DNA of 64,000 nucleotides from the NCBI GenBank assembly GCA_936450465.1, contig OW388293.1, positions 53,719,201 through 53,783,200 on the forward strand. The letters are read 5' to 3'. Source of the DNA: Gibbula magus (Eukaryota > Mollusca > Gastropoda > Trochida > Trochidae). Of this stretch, positions 24,861 to 38,440 are shown piece by piece (the stretch's first letter is position 1; each line of letters opens with the position of its first letter). Made by a program: the position numbers and the translations under genes. The notes below the pieces were generated by a model. The model was not told where the DNA came from, did not search any database, and saw nothing but the letters and a program-made list of their open reading frames with translations.

Positions 24861-26322
24861 ATGTCCATGTTTTTTGGCCAATTTGGTCACGCGAACCTCT
24901 TTAACGGCGAATCTGGAGTCCAAATTAAGGAAGGTAACGGGAATTGGAAATTACCATTCGATAGATCACATTGTAATATACATCTCAGCCAAGTTTGGTT
25001 CTGAAATATGCATTTTGAAGAAAGTTATCACGCATGCTGTCAAGTATCGTGTTCTCGCACTTAGAATAATTTCCATGTTTTTTGGCCAATTTGGTCACGC
25101 GAACCTCTTTAACGGCGAATCTGGAGTCCAACTTAAGGAAGGTAGCGGGAATTCGAAATGACCATTCGATAGACCACATTGTAATATACATCTTAGCCAA
25201 GTTTGGTTCTGAAATATGCATTTTGAAGAAAGTTATCACGCTTGCTGTCAAGTATCGTGTTTCTCGAACTTAGAATAATTTCCATGTTTTTTGGCCAATT
25301 TGGTCACGCGAACCTCTTTAACGGCGAATCTGGAGTCCAAATTAAGGAAGGTAGCGGGAATTGGAAATGACCATTCGATAGATCACATTGTAATATACAT
25401 CTCAGCCAAGTTTGGTTCTGAAATATGAATTTTGAAGGAAGTTATTACGCTTGCTGTCAAGTAATGTGTTTCTCGCACTTAGAATAATTTCCATGTTTTT
25501 TGGCCAATTTGGTCACGCAAACCTCTTTAACGGCGAATCTGGAGTCCAAATTAAGGAAGGTAGCGGGAATTGGAAATGACCGTTCGATAGATCACATTGT
25601 AATATACATCTCAGCCAAGTTTGGTTCTGAAATATGCATTTTGAAAAAAGTTATTACGCTTGCTGTCAAGTATCGTGTTTCTCGCACTTAGAATAATTTC
25701 CATGTTTTTTGGCCAATTTGGTCACGCGAACCTCTTTAACGGCGAATCTGGAGTCCAACTTAAGGAAGGTAGCGGGAATTGGAAATGACCATTCGATAGA
25801 TCACATTGAAATATACATCTCAGCCAAGTTTGGTTCTGAAATATGCATTTTGAAGAAAGTTATCACGCTTGCTGTCAAGTATCGTGTTTCTCGCACTTAG
25901 AATAATTTCCATGTTTTTTGGCCAATTTGGTCACGCGAACCTCTTTAACGGCGAATCTGGAGTCCAACTTAAGGAAGGTAGCGGGAATTGGAAATGACCA
26001 TTCGATAGATCACATTGTAATATACATCTCAGCCAAGTTTGGTTCTGAAATATGCATTTTGAAGAAAGTTATCACGCTTGCTGTCAAGTATCGTGTTTCT
26101 CGCACTTAGAATAATTTCCATGTTTTTTGGCCAATTTGGTCACGCGAACCTCTTTAACGGCGAATCTGGAGTCCAACGTAAGGAAGGTAGCGGGAATTGG
26201 ATATGACCATTCGATAGATCACATTGTAATATACATCTCAGCCAAGTTTGGTTCTGAAATATGAATTTTGAAGAAAGTTATTACGCTTGCTGCCAAGTAT
26301 TGTGTTTCTCGCACTTAGAATA
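24861..26322 (+). repeat. Seven-monomer unit T*PmnUVS (1462 bp)
   Basis: T* has CGCATGCTG near 25032, P ends CTCGAACTT, and n has the GACCGTTCG variant near 25577. A V monomer separates U from S for the first time in the array. S has CCAACGTAAGG near 26174. V becomes frequent in the next domain, so this unit is transitional. Confidence 0.82.
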
Positions 26323-27157
26323 ATTTCCATGTTTTTTGGCCAATTTGGTCACGCGAACCTCTTTAACGGCGAATCTGGAGTCCAAATTAAGGAAGGTAAC
26401 GGGAATTGGAAATGACCATTCGATAGATCACATTGTAATATACATCTCAGCCAAGTTTGGTTCTGAAATATGCATTTTGAAGAAAGTTATCACGCTTGCT
26501 GTCAAGTATCGTGTTTCTCGCACTTAGAATAATTTCCATGTTTTTTGGCCAATTTGGTCACGCGAACCTCTTTAACGGCGAATCTGGAGTCCAACTTAAG
26601 GAAGGTAGCGGGAATTCGAAATGACCATTCGATAGACCACATTGTAATATACATCTTAGCCAAGTTTGGTTCTGAAATATGCATTTTGAAGAAAGTTATC
26701 ACGCTTGCTGTCAAGGGTCGTGTTTCTCGCACTTAGAATAATTTCCATGTTTTTTGGCCAATTTGGTCACGCGAACCTCTTTAACGGCGAATCTGGAGTC
26801 CAAATTAAGGAAGGTAGCGGGAATTGGAAATGACCATTCGATAGATCACATTGTAATATACATCTCAGCCAAGTTTGGTTCTGAAATATGAATTTTGAAG
26901 GAAGTTATTACGCTTGCTGTCAAGTAGTGTGTTTCTCGCACTTAGAATAATTTCCATGTGTTTGGCCAATTTGGTCACGCGAACCTCTTTAACGGCGAAT
27001 CTGGAGTCCAACTTAAGGAAGGTAGCGGGAATTCGAAATGACCATTCGATAGATCACATTGAAATATACATCTCAGCCAAGTTTGGTTCTGAAATATGCA
27101 TTTTGAAGAAAGTTATCACGCTTGCTGTCAAGTATCGTGTTTCTCGCACTTAGAATA

Positions 27158-28618
27158 ATTTCCATGTTTTTTGGCCAATTTGGTCACGCGAACCTCTTTA
27201 ACGGCGAATCTGGAGTCCAACTTAAGGAAGGTAGCGGGAATTCGAAATGACCATTCGATAGATCACATTGAAATATACATCTCAGCCAAGTTTGGTTCTG
27301 AAATATGCATTTTGAAGAAAGTTAACACGCTTGCTGTCAAGTATCGTGTTTCTCGCACTTAGAATAATTTCCATGTTTTTTGGCCAATTTGGTCACGCGA
27401 ACCTCTTTAACGGCGAATCTGGAGTCCAACTTAAGGAAGGTAGCGGGAATTGGAAATGACCATTCGATAGATCACATTGTAATATACATCTCAGCCAAGT
27501 TTGGTTCTGAAATATGAATTTTGAAGAAAGTTATTACGCTTGCTGTCAAGTAATGTGTTTCTCGCACTTAGAATAATTTCCATGTTTTTTGGCCAATTTG
27601 GTCACGCGAACCTCTTTAACGGCGAATCTGGAGTCCAAATTAAGGAAGGTAACGGGAATTGGAAATGACCATTCGATAGATCACATTGTAATATACATCT
27701 CAGCCAAGTTTGGTTCTGAAATATGCATTTTGAAGAAAGTTATCACGCTTGCTGTCAAGTATCGTGTTTCTCGCACTTAGAATAATTTCCATGTTTTTTG
27801 GCCAATTTGGTCACGCGAACCTCTTTAACGGCGAATCTGGAGTCCAAATTAAGGAAGGTAGCGGGAATTGGAAATGACCATTCGATAGATCACATTGTAA
27901 TATACATCTCAGCCAAGTTTGGTTCTGAAATATGAATTTTGAAGGAAGTTATTACGCTTGCTGTCAAGTAGTGTGTTTCTCGCACTTAGAATAATTTCCA
28001 TGTTTTTGGCCAATTTGGTCACGCGAACCTCTTTAACGGCGAATCTGGAGTCCAAATTAAGGAAGGTAGCGGGAATTGGAAATGACCATTCGATAGATCA
28101 CATTGAAATATACATCTCAGCCAAGTTTGGTTCTGAAATATGCATTTTGAAGAAAGTTATTACGCTTGCTGTCAAGTAGTGTGTTTCTCGCACTTAGAAT
28201 AATTTCCATGTGTTTGGCCAATTTGGTCACGCGAACCTCTTTAACGGCGAATCTGGAGTCCAAATTAAGGAAGGTAGCGGGAATTGGAAATGACCATTCG
28301 ATAGATCACATTGAAATATACATCTCAGCCAAGTTTGGTTCTGAAATATGCATTTTGAAGAAAGTTATCACGCTTGCTGTCAAGTATCGTGTTTCTCGCA
28401 CTTAGAATAATTTCCATGTTTTTTGGCCAATTTGGTCACGCGAACCTCTTTAACGGCGAATCTGGAGTCCAACTTAAGGAAGGTAGCGGGAATTGGAAAT
28501 GACCATTCGATAGATCACATTGTAATATACATCTCAGCCAAGTTTGGTTCTGAAATATGCATTTTGAAGAAAGTTATCACGCTTGCTGTCAAGTATCGTG
28601 TTTCTCGCACTTAGAATA
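27158..28618 (+). repeat. Seven-monomer HOR, copy 1: X g T m Ud Ud V (1461 bp)
   Basis: X has the private variant GTTAACACG (A168) near 27323, which recurs near 28784, 1461 bp later. Two Ud monomers stand side by side, the second with TGTGTTTGG. The length is 7 x 209 minus 2. Confidence 0.85.
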
Positions 28619-29871
28619 ATTTCCATGTTTTTTGGCCAATTTGGTCACGCGAACCTCTTTAACGGCGAATCTGGAGTCCAACTTAAGGAAGGTAGCGGGA
28701 ATTCGAAATGACCATTCGATAGATCACATTGAAATATACATCTCAGCCAAGTTTGGTTCTGAAATATGCATTTTGAAGAAAGTTAACACGCTTGCTGTCA
28801 AGTATCGTGTTTCTCGCACTTAGAATAATTTCCATGTTTTTTGGCCAATTTGGTCACGCGAACCTCTTTAACGGCGAATCTGGAGTCCAACTTAAGGAAG
28901 GTAGCGGGAATTGGAAATGACCATTCGATAGATCACATTGTAATATACATCTCAGCCAAGTTTGGTTCTGAAATATGAATTTTGAAGAAAGTTATCACGC
29001 TTGCTGTCAAGTAATGTGTTTCTCGCACTTAGAATAATTTCCATGTTTTTTGGCCAATTTGGTCACGCGAACCTCTTTAACGGCGAATCTGGAGTCCAAA
29101 TTAAGGAAGGTAACGGGAATTGGAAATGACCATTCGATAGATCACATTGTAATATACATCTCAGCCAAGTTTGGTTCTGAAATATGCATTTTGAAGAAAG
29201 TTATCACGCTTGCTGTCAAGTATCGTGTTTCTCGCACTTAGAATAATTTCCATGTTTTTTGGCCAATTTGGTCACGCGAACCTCTTTAACGGCGAATCTG
29301 GAGTCCAAATTAAGGAAGGTAGCGGGAATTGGAAATGACCACTCGATAGATCACATTGTAATATACATCTCAGCCAAGTTTGGTTCTGAAATATGAATTT
29401 TGAAGGAAGTTATTACGCTTGCTGTCAAGTAGTGTGTTTCTCGCACTTAGAATAATTTCCATGTTTTTGGCCAATTTGGTCACGCGAACCTCTTTAACGG
29501 CGAATCTGGAGTCCAAATTAAGGAAGGTAGCGGGAATTGGAAATGACCATTCGATAGATCACATTGAAATATACATCTCAGCCAAGTTTGGTTCTGAAAT
29601 ATGCATTTTGAAGAAAGTTATCACGCTTGCTGTCAAGTATCGTGTTTCTCGCACTTAGAATAATTTCCATGTTTTTTGGCCAATTTGGTCACGCGAACCT
29701 CTTTAACGGCGAATCTGGAGTCCAACTTAAGGAAGGTAGCGGGAATTGGAAATGACCATTCGATAGATCACATTGTAATATACATCTCAGCCAAGTTTGG
29801 TTCTGAAATATGCATTTTGAAGAAAGTTATCACGCTTGCTGTCAAGTATCGTGTTTCTCGCACTTAGAATA
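28619..29871 (+). repeat. Six-monomer version of the HOR, copy 2: X g T m Ud V
   Basis: This has the same order as copy 1 but with one Ud instead of two. It includes the shared GTTAACACG in X. The m copy has GACCACTCG near 29337. The length is 6 x 209 minus 1, as expected with a single 208-bp monomer. Confidence 0.85.
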
Positions 29872-30498
29872 ATTTCCATGTTTTTTGGCCAATTTGGTCA
29901 CGCGAACCTCTTTAACGGCGAATCTGGAGTCCAACTTAAGGAAGGTAGCGGGAATTCGAAATGACCATTCGATAGATCACATTGAAATATACATCTCAGC
30001 CAAGTTTGGTTCTGAAATATGCATTTTGAAGAAAGTTATCACGCTTGCTGTCAAGTATCGTGTTTCTCGCACTTAGAATAATTTCCATGTTTTTTGGCCA
30101 ATTTGGTCACGCGAACCTCTTTAACGGCGAATCTGGAGTCCAACTTAAGGAAGGTAGCGGGAATTGGAAATGACCATTCGATAGATCACATTGTAATATA
30201 CATCTCAGCCAAGTTTGGTTCTGAAATATGCATTTTGAAGAAAGTTATCACGCTTGCTGTCAAGTATCGTGTTTCTCGCACTTAGAATAATTTCCATGTT
30301 TTTTGGCCAATTTGGTCACGCGAACCTCTTTAACGGCGAATCTGGAGTCCAACTTAAGGAAGGTAGCGGGAATTCGAAATGACCATTCGATAGATCACAT
30401 TGAAATATACATCTCAGCCAAGTTTGGTTCTGAAATATGCATTTTGAAGAAAGTTATCACGCTTGCTGTCAAGTATCGTGTTTCTCGCACTTAGAATA

Positions 30499-33400
30499 AT
30501 TTCCATGTTTTTTGGCCAATTTGGTCACGCGAACCTCTTTAACGGCGAATCTGGAGTCCAACTTAAGGAAGGTAGCGGGAATTCGAAATGACCATTCCAT
30601 AGACCACATTGTAATATACATCTTAGCCAAGTTTGGTTCTGAAATATGCATTTTGAAGAAAGTTATCACGCTTGCTGTCAAGGATCGTGTTTCTCGCACT
30701 TAAAATAATTTCCATGTTTTTTGGCCAATTTGGTCACGCGAACCTCTTTAACGGCGAATCTGGAGACCAAATTAAGGAAGGTAGCGGGAATTCGAAATGA
30801 CCATTCGATAGACCACATTGTAATATACATCTTAGCCAAGTTTGGTTCTGAAATATGAATTTTGAAGAAAGTTATCACGCTTGCTGTCAAGTATCGTGTT
30901 TCTCGCACTTAGAATAATTTCCATGTTTTTTGGCCAATTTGGTCACGCGAACCTCTTTAACGGCGAATCTGGAGTCCAAATTAAGGAAGGTAGCGGGAAT
31001 TGGATATGACCATTCGATAGATCACATTAAAATATACATCTCAGCCAAGTTTGGTTCTGAAATATGCATTTTGAAGAAAGTTATCACGCTTGCTGTCAAG
31101 TATCGTGTTTCTCGCACTTAGAATAATTTCCATGTTTTTTGGCCAATTTGGTCACGCGAACCTCTTTAACGGCGAATCTGGAGTCCAACTTAAGGAAGGT
31201 AGCGGGAATTGGATATGACCATTCGATAGATCACATTGTAATATACATCTCAGCCAAGTTTGGTTCTGAAATATGAATTTTGAAGAAAGTTATTACGCTT
31301 GCTGCCAAGTATTGTGTTTCTCGCACTTAGAATAATTTCCATGTTTTTTGGCCAATTTGGTCACGCGAACCTCTTTAACGGCGAATCTGGAGTCCAAATT
31401 AAGGAAGGTAACGGGAATTGGAAATGACCATTCGATAGATCACATTGTAATATACATCTCAGCCAAGTTTGGTTCTGAAATATGCATTTTGAAGAAAGTT
31501 ATCACGCTTGCTGTCAAGTATCGTGTTTCTCGCACTTAGAATAATTTCCATGTTTTTTGGCCAATTTGGTCACGCGAACCTCTTTAACGGCGAATCTGGA
31601 GTCCAACTTAAGGAAGGTAGCGGGAATTCGAAATGACCATTCGATAGACCACATTGTAATATACATCTTAGCCAAGTTTGGTTCTGAAATATGCATTTTG
31701 AAGAAAGTTATCACGCTTGCTGTCAAGGATCGTGTTTCTCGCACTTAAAATAATTTCCATGTTTTTTGGCCAATTTGGTCACGCGAACCTCTTTAACGGC
31801 GAATCTGGAGTCCAAATTAAGGAAGGTAGCGGGAATTGGAAATGACCATTCGATAGATCACATTGAAATATACATCTCAGCCAAGTTTGGTTCTGAAATA
31901 TGCATTTTGAAGAAAGTTATCACGCTTGCTGTCAAGTATCGTGTTTCTCGCACTTAGAATAATTTCCATGTTTTTTGGCCAATTTGGTCACGCGAACCTC
32001 TTTAACGGCGAATCTGGAGTCCAACTTAAGGAAGGTAGCGGGAATTGGAAATGACCATTCGATAGATCACATTGTAATATACATCTCAGCCAAGTTTGGT
32101 TCTGAAATATGCATTTTGAAGAAAGTTATCACGCTTGCTGTCAAGTATCGTGTTTCTCGCACTTAGAATAATTTCCATGTTTTTTGGCCAATTTGGTCAC
32201 GCGAACCTCTTTAACGGCGAATCTGGAGTCCAACTTAAGGAAGGTAGCGGGAATTCGAAATGACCATTCCATAGACCACATTGTAATATACATCTTAGCC
32301 AAGTTTGGTTCTGAAATATGCATTTTGAAGAAAGTTATCACGCTTGCTGTCAAGTATCGTGTTTCTCGCACTTAGAATAATTTCCATGTTTTTTGGCCAA
32401 TTTGGTCACGCGAACCTCTTTAACGGCGAATCTGGAGTCCAAATTAAGGAAGGTAGCGGGAATTGGAAATGACCATTCGATAGATCACATTGTAATATAC
32501 ATCTCAGCCAAGTTTGGTTCTGAAATATGCATTTTGAAGAAAGTTATCACGCTTGCTGTCAAGTATCGTGTTTCTCGCACTTAGAATAATTTCCATGTTT
32601 TTTGGCCAATTTGGTCACGCGAACCTCTTTAACGGCGAATCTGGAGTCCAACTTAAGGAAGGTAGCGGGAATTCGAAATGACCATTCCATAGACCACATT
32701 GTAATATACATCTTAGCCAAGTTTGGTTCTGAAATATGCATTTTGAAGAAAGTTATCACGCTTGCTGTCAAGGATCGTGTTTCTCGCACTTAGAATAATT
32801 TCCATGTTTTTTGGCCAATTTGGTCACGCGAACCTCTTTAACGGCGAATCTGGAGACCAAATTAAGGAAGGTAGCGGGAATTCGAAATGACCATTCGATA
32901 GACCACATTGTAATATACATCTTAGCCAAGTTTGGTTCTGAAATATGAATTTTGAAGAAAGTTATCACGCTTGCTGTCAAGTATCGTGTTTCTCGCACTT
33001 AGAATAATTTCCATGTTTTTTGGCCAATTTGGTCACGCGAACCTCTTTAACGGCGAATCTGGAGTCCAAATTAAGGAAGGTAGCGGGAATTGGAAATGAC
33101 CATTCGATAGATCACATAGAAATATACATCTCAGCCAAGTTTGGTTCTGAAATATGCATTTTGAAGAAAGTTATCACGCTTGCTGTCAAGTATCGTGTTT
33201 CTCGCACTTAGAATAATTTCCATGTTTTTTGGCCAATTTGGTCACGCGAACCTCTTTAACGGCGAATCTGGAGTCCAACTTAAGGAAGGTAGCGGGAATT
33301 GGATATGACCATTCGATAGATCACATTGTAATATACATCTCAGCCAAGTTTGGTTCTGAAATATGAATTTTGAAGAAAGTTATTACGCTTGCTGCCAAGT

Positions 33401-34678
33401 ATTGTGTTTCTCGCACTTAGAATAATTTCCATGTTTTTTGGCCAATTTGGTCACGCGAACCTCTTTAACGGCGAATCTGGAGTCCAAATTAAGGAAGGTA
33501 ACGGGAATTGGAAATGACCATTCGATAGATCACATTGTAATATACATCTCAGCCAAGTTTGGTTCTGAAATATGCATTTTGAAGAAAGTTATCACGCTTG
33601 CTGTCAAGTATCGTGTTTCTCGCACTTAGAATAATTTCCATGTTTTTTGGCCAATTTGGTCACGCGAACCTCTTTAACGGCGAATCTGGAGTCCAAATTA
33701 AGGAAGGTAGCGGGAATTGGAAATGACCATTCGATAGATCACATTGAAATATACATCTCAGCCAAGTTTGGTTCTGAAATATGCATTTTGAAGAAAGTTA
33801 TCACGCTTGCTGTCAAGTATCGTGTTTCTCGCACTTAGAATAATTTCCATGTTTTTTGGCCAATTTGGTCACGCGAACCTCTTTAACGGCGAATCTGGAG
33901 TCCAAATTAAGGAAGGTAGCGGGAATTGGAAATGACCATTCGATAGATCACATTGTAATTTACATCTCAGCCAAGTTTGGTTCTGAAATATGCATTTTGA
34001 AGAAAGTTATCACGCTTGCTGTCAAGTATCGTGTTTCTCGCACTTAGAATAATTTCCATGTTTTTTGGCCAATTTGGTCACGCGAACCTCTTTAACGGCG
34101 AATCTGGAGTCCAACTTAAGGAAGGTAGCGGGAATTCGAAATGACCATTCCATAGACCACATTGTAATATACATCTTAGCCAAGTTTGGTTCTGAAATAT
34201 GCATTTTGAAGAAAGTTATCACGCTTGCTGTCAAGGATCGTGTTTCTCGCACTTAAAATAATTTCCATGTTTTTTGGCCAATTTGGTCACGCGAACCTCT
34301 TTAACGGCGAATCTGGAGTCCAACTTAAGGAAGGTAGCGGGAATTGGAAATGACCATTCGATAGATCACATTGTAATATACATCTCAGCCAAGTTTGGTT
34401 CTGAAATATGCATTTTGAAGAAAGTTATCACGCTTGCTGTCAAGTATCGTGTTTCTCGCACTTAGAATAATTTCCATGTTTTTTGGCCAATTTGGTCACG
34501 CGAACCTCTTTAACGGCGAATCTGGAGTCCAACTTAAGGAAGGTAGCAGGAATTCGAAATGACCATTCGATAGATCACATTGAAATATACATCTCAGCCA
34601 AGTTTGGTTCTGAAATATGCATTTTGAAGAAAGTTATCACGCTTGCTGTCAAGTATCGTGTTTCTCGCACTTAGAATA
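30499..34678 (+). repeat. Twenty-monomer HOR, copy 1 (4180 bp)
   Basis: The monomer order is P Q R S T P U V P W, then P Q U S T U W P V X. The two halves are similar 10-monomer blocks that differ at their third monomer (R with CATTAAAAT versus U) and from the sixth monomer on. The P at 32171-32379 ends CAAGTATCG rather than CAAGGATCG. A local variant CACATAGAAAT occurs near 33113. The W at 33843 has TAATTTACATC. Confidence 0.9.
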
Positions 34679-37600
34679 ATTTCCATGTTTTTTGGCCAAT
34701 TTGGTCACGCGAACCTCTTTAACGGCGAATCTGGAGTCCAACTTAAGGAAGGTAGCGGGAATTCGAAATGACCATTCCATAGACCACATTGTAATATACA
34801 TCTTAGCCAAGTTTGGTTCTGAAATATGCATTTTGAAGAAAGTTATCACGCTTGCTGTCAAGGATCGTGTTTCTCGCACTTAAAATAATTTCCATGTTTT
34901 TTGGCCAATTTGGTCACGCGAACCTCTTTAACGGCGAATCTGGAGACCAAATTAAGGAAGGTAGCGGGAATTCGAAATGACCATTCGATAGACCACATTG
35001 TAATATACATCTTAGCCAAGTTTGGTTCTGAAATATGAATTTTGAAGAAAGTTATCACGCTTGCTGTCAAGTATCGTGTTTCTCGCACTTAGAATAATTT
35101 CCATGTTTTTTGGCCAATTTGGTCACGCGAACCTCTTTAACGGCGAATCTGGAGTCCAAATTAAGGAAGGTAGCGGGAATTGGATATGACCATTCGATAG
35201 ATCACATTAAAATATACATCTCAGCCAAGTTTGGTTCTGAAATATGCATTTTGAAGAAAGTTATCACGCTTGCTGTCAAGTATCGTGTTTCTCGCACTTA
35301 GAATAATTTCCATGTTTTTTGGCCAATTTGGTCACGCGAACCTCTTTAACGGCGAATCTGGAGTCCAACTTAAGGAAGGTAGCGGGAATTGGATATGACC
35401 ATTCGATAGATCACATTGTAATATACATCTCAGCCAAGTTTGGTTCTGAAATATGAATTTTGAAGAAAGTTATTACGCTTGCTGCCAAGTATTGTGTTTC
35501 TCGCACTTAGAATAATTTCCATGTTTTTTGGCCAATTTGGTCACGCGAACCTCTTTAACGGCGAATCTGGAGTCCAAATTAAGGAAGGTAACGGGAATTG
35601 GAAATGACCATTCGATAGATCACATTGTAATATACATCTCAGCCAAGTTTGGTTCTGAAATATGCATTTTGAAGAAAGTTATCACGCTTGCTGTCAAGTA
35701 TCGTGTTTCTCGCACTTAGAATAATTTCCATGTTTTTTGGCCAATTTGGTCACGCGAACCTCTTTAACGGCGAATCTGGAGTCCAACTTAAGGAAGGTAG
35801 CGGGAATTCGAAATGACCATTCGATAGACCACATTGTAATATACATCTTAGCCAAGTTTGGTTCTGAAATATGCATTTTGAAGAAAGTTATCACGCTTGC
35901 TGTCAAGGATCGTGTTTCTCGCACTTAAAATAATTTCCATGTTTTTTGGCCAATTTGGTCACGCGAACCTCTTTAACGGCGAATCTGGAGTCCAAATTAA
36001 GGAAGGTAGCGGGAATTGGAAATGACCATTCGATAGATCACATTGAAATATACATCTCAGCCAAGTTTGGTTCTGAAATATGCATTTTGAAGAAAGTTAT
36101 CACGCTTGCTGTCAAGTATCGTGTTTCTCGCACTTAGAATAATTTCCATGTTTTTTGGCCAATTTGGTCACGCGAACCTCTTTAACGGCGAATCTGGAGT
36201 CCAACTTAAGGAAGGTAGCGGGAATTGGAAATGACCATTCGATAGATCACATTGTAATATACATCTCAGCCAAGTTTGGTTCTGAAATATGCATTTTGAA
36301 GAAAGTTATCACGCTTGCTGTCAAGTATCGTGTTTCTCGCACTTAGAATAATTTCCATGTTTTTTGGCCAATTTGGTCACGCGAACCTCTTTAACGGCGA
36401 ATCTGGAGTCCAACTTAAGGAAGGTAGCGGGAATTCGAAATGACCATTCCATAGACCACATTGTAATATACATCTTAGCCAAGTTTGGTTCTGAAATATG
36501 CATTTTGAAGAAAGTTATCACGCTTGCTGTCAAGGATCGTGTTTCTCGCACTTAGAATAATTTCCATGTTTTTTGGCCAATTTGGTCACGCGAACCTCTT
36601 TAACGGCGAATCTGGAGTCCAAATTAAGGAAGGTAGCGGGAATTGGAAATGACCATTCGATAGATCACATTGTAATATACATCTCAGCCAAGTTTGGTTC
36701 TGAAATATGCATTTTGAAGAAAGTTATCACGCTTGCTGTCAAGTATCGTGTTTCTCGCACTTAGAATAATTTCCATGTTTTTTGGCCAATTTGGTCACGC
36801 GAACCTCTTTAACGGCGAATCTGGAGTCCAACTTAAGGAAGGTAGCGGGAATTCGAAATGACCATTCCATAGACCACATTGTAATATACATCTTAGCCAA
36901 GTTTGGTTCTGAAATATGCATTTTGAAGAAAGTTATCACGCTTGCTGTCAAGGATCGTGTTTCTCGCACTTAAAATAATTTCCATGTTTTTTGGCCAATT
37001 TGGTCACGCGAACCTCTTTAACGGCGAATCTTGAGACCAAATTAAGGAAGGTAGCGGGAATTCGAAATGACCATTCGATAGACCACATTGTAATATACAT
37101 CTTAGCCAAGTTTGGTTCTGAAATATGAATTTTGAAGAAAGTTATCACGCTTGCTGTCAAGTATCGTGTTTCTCGCACTTAGAATAATTTCCATGTTTTT
37201 TGGCCAATTTGGTCACGCGAACCTCTTTAACGGCGAATCTGGAGTCCAAATTAAGGAAGGTAGCGGGAATTGGAAATGACCATTCGATAGATCACATTGA
37301 AATATACATCTCAGCCAAGTTTGGTTCTGAAATATGCATTTTGAAGAAAGTTATCACGCTTGCTGTCAAGTATCGTGTTTCTCGCACTTAGAATAATTTC
37401 CATGTTTTTTGGCCAATTTGGTCACGCGAACCTCTTTAACGGCGAATCTGGAGTCCAACTTAAGGAAGGTAGCGGGAATTGGATATGACCATTCGATAGA
37501 TCACATTGTAATATACATCTCAGCCAAGTTTGGTTCTGAAATATGAATTTTGAAGAAAGTTATTACGCTTGCTGCCAAGTATTGTGTTTCTCGCACTTAG

Positions 37601-38440
37601 AATAATTTCCATGTTTTTTGGCCAATTTGGTCACGCGAACCTCTTTAACGGCGAATCTGGAGTCCAAATTAAGGAAGGTAACGGGAATTGGAAATGACCA
37701 TTCGATAGATCACATTGTAATATACATCTCAGCCAAGTTTGGTTCTGAAATATGCATTTTGAAGAAAGTTATCACGCTTGCTGTCAAGTATCGTGTTTCT
37801 CGCACTTAGAATAATTTCCATGTTTTTTGGCCAATTTGGTCACGCGAACCTCTTTAACGGCGAATCTGGAGTCCAAATTAAGGAAGGTAGCGGGAATTGG
37901 AAATGACCATTCGATAGATCACATTGAAATATACATCTCAGCCAAGTTTGGTTCTGAAATATGCATTTTGAAGAAAGTTATCACGCTTGCTGTCAAGTAT
38001 CGTGTTTCTCGCACTTAGAATAATTTCCATGTTTTTTGGCCAATTTGGTCACGCGAACCTCTTTAACGGCGAATCTGGAGTCCAAATTAAGGAAGGTAGC
38101 GGGAATTGGAAATGACCATTCGATAGATCACATTGTAATTTACATCTCAGCCAAGTTTGGTTCTGAAATATGCATTTTGAAGAAAGTTATCACGCTTGCT
38201 GTCAAGTATCGTGTTTCTCGCACTTAGAATAATTTCCATGTTTTTTGGCCAATTTGGTCACGCGAACCTCTTTAACGGCGAATCTGGAGTCCAACTTAAG
38301 GAAGGTAGCGGGAATTCGAAATGACCATTCCATAGACCACATTGTAATATACATCTTAGCCAAGTTTGGTTCTGAAATATGCATTTTGAAGAAAGTTATC
38401 ACGCTTGCTGTCAAGGATCGTGTTTCTCGCACTTAAAATA
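34679..38440 (+). repeat. Twenty-monomer HOR, copy 2, matching for 18 monomers
   Basis: The order P Q R S T P U V P W P Q U S T U W P is the same as copy 1, including R only in the first half and TAATTTACATC in the W near 38136. After the 18th monomer the sequence goes to Q instead of V X, so copy 2 ends early. Visible differences from copy 1 are few, for example CTTGAGACC near 37030. Confidence 0.9.

Larger units (their letters stand above)
19849..26322 (+). repeat. Domain 3: T*, P, m, n, U, S monomers in varying HORs
   Basis: At 19849 the A64 variant (CCAAATTAAGG, no AflII site) appears and becomes common. The domain is built from a small vocabulary. T* copies are 208 bp because one T is lost (GTGTTCTCG near 20039, 20875, 22755, 24426 and 25051). 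Reading T* as the start gives units T*Pmn, T*PmnUSPmn, T*PmnUSmn, T*mn and T*PmnUVS. The recurring T* deletion must have been copied by duplication rather than arising five times. Confidence 0.88.
26323..30498 (+). repeat. Domain 4a: seven-monomer HOR region with X and g
   Basis: These twenty monomers read T P m Ud X g T m Ud Ud V X g T m Ud V X V X. The first Ud (26950) carries an EcoRI core. X has an EcoRI core with A114, and g ends GTAATGTG. T no longer has the T* deletion. Ud copies are 208 bp, with either a T5 run (near 28002 and 29463) or the variant CCATGTGTTTGGCC (near 26958 and 28208). The doublet X V is repeated at the right end. Confidence 0.87.

Noticed and set aside
19849..25260. 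The GTGTTCTCG one-base deletions as sequencing errors in a homopolymer
   Set aside because: The same deletion sits in the same monomer type (T*) followed by the same neighbours five times, so inheritance through duplication is more likely than repeated error.
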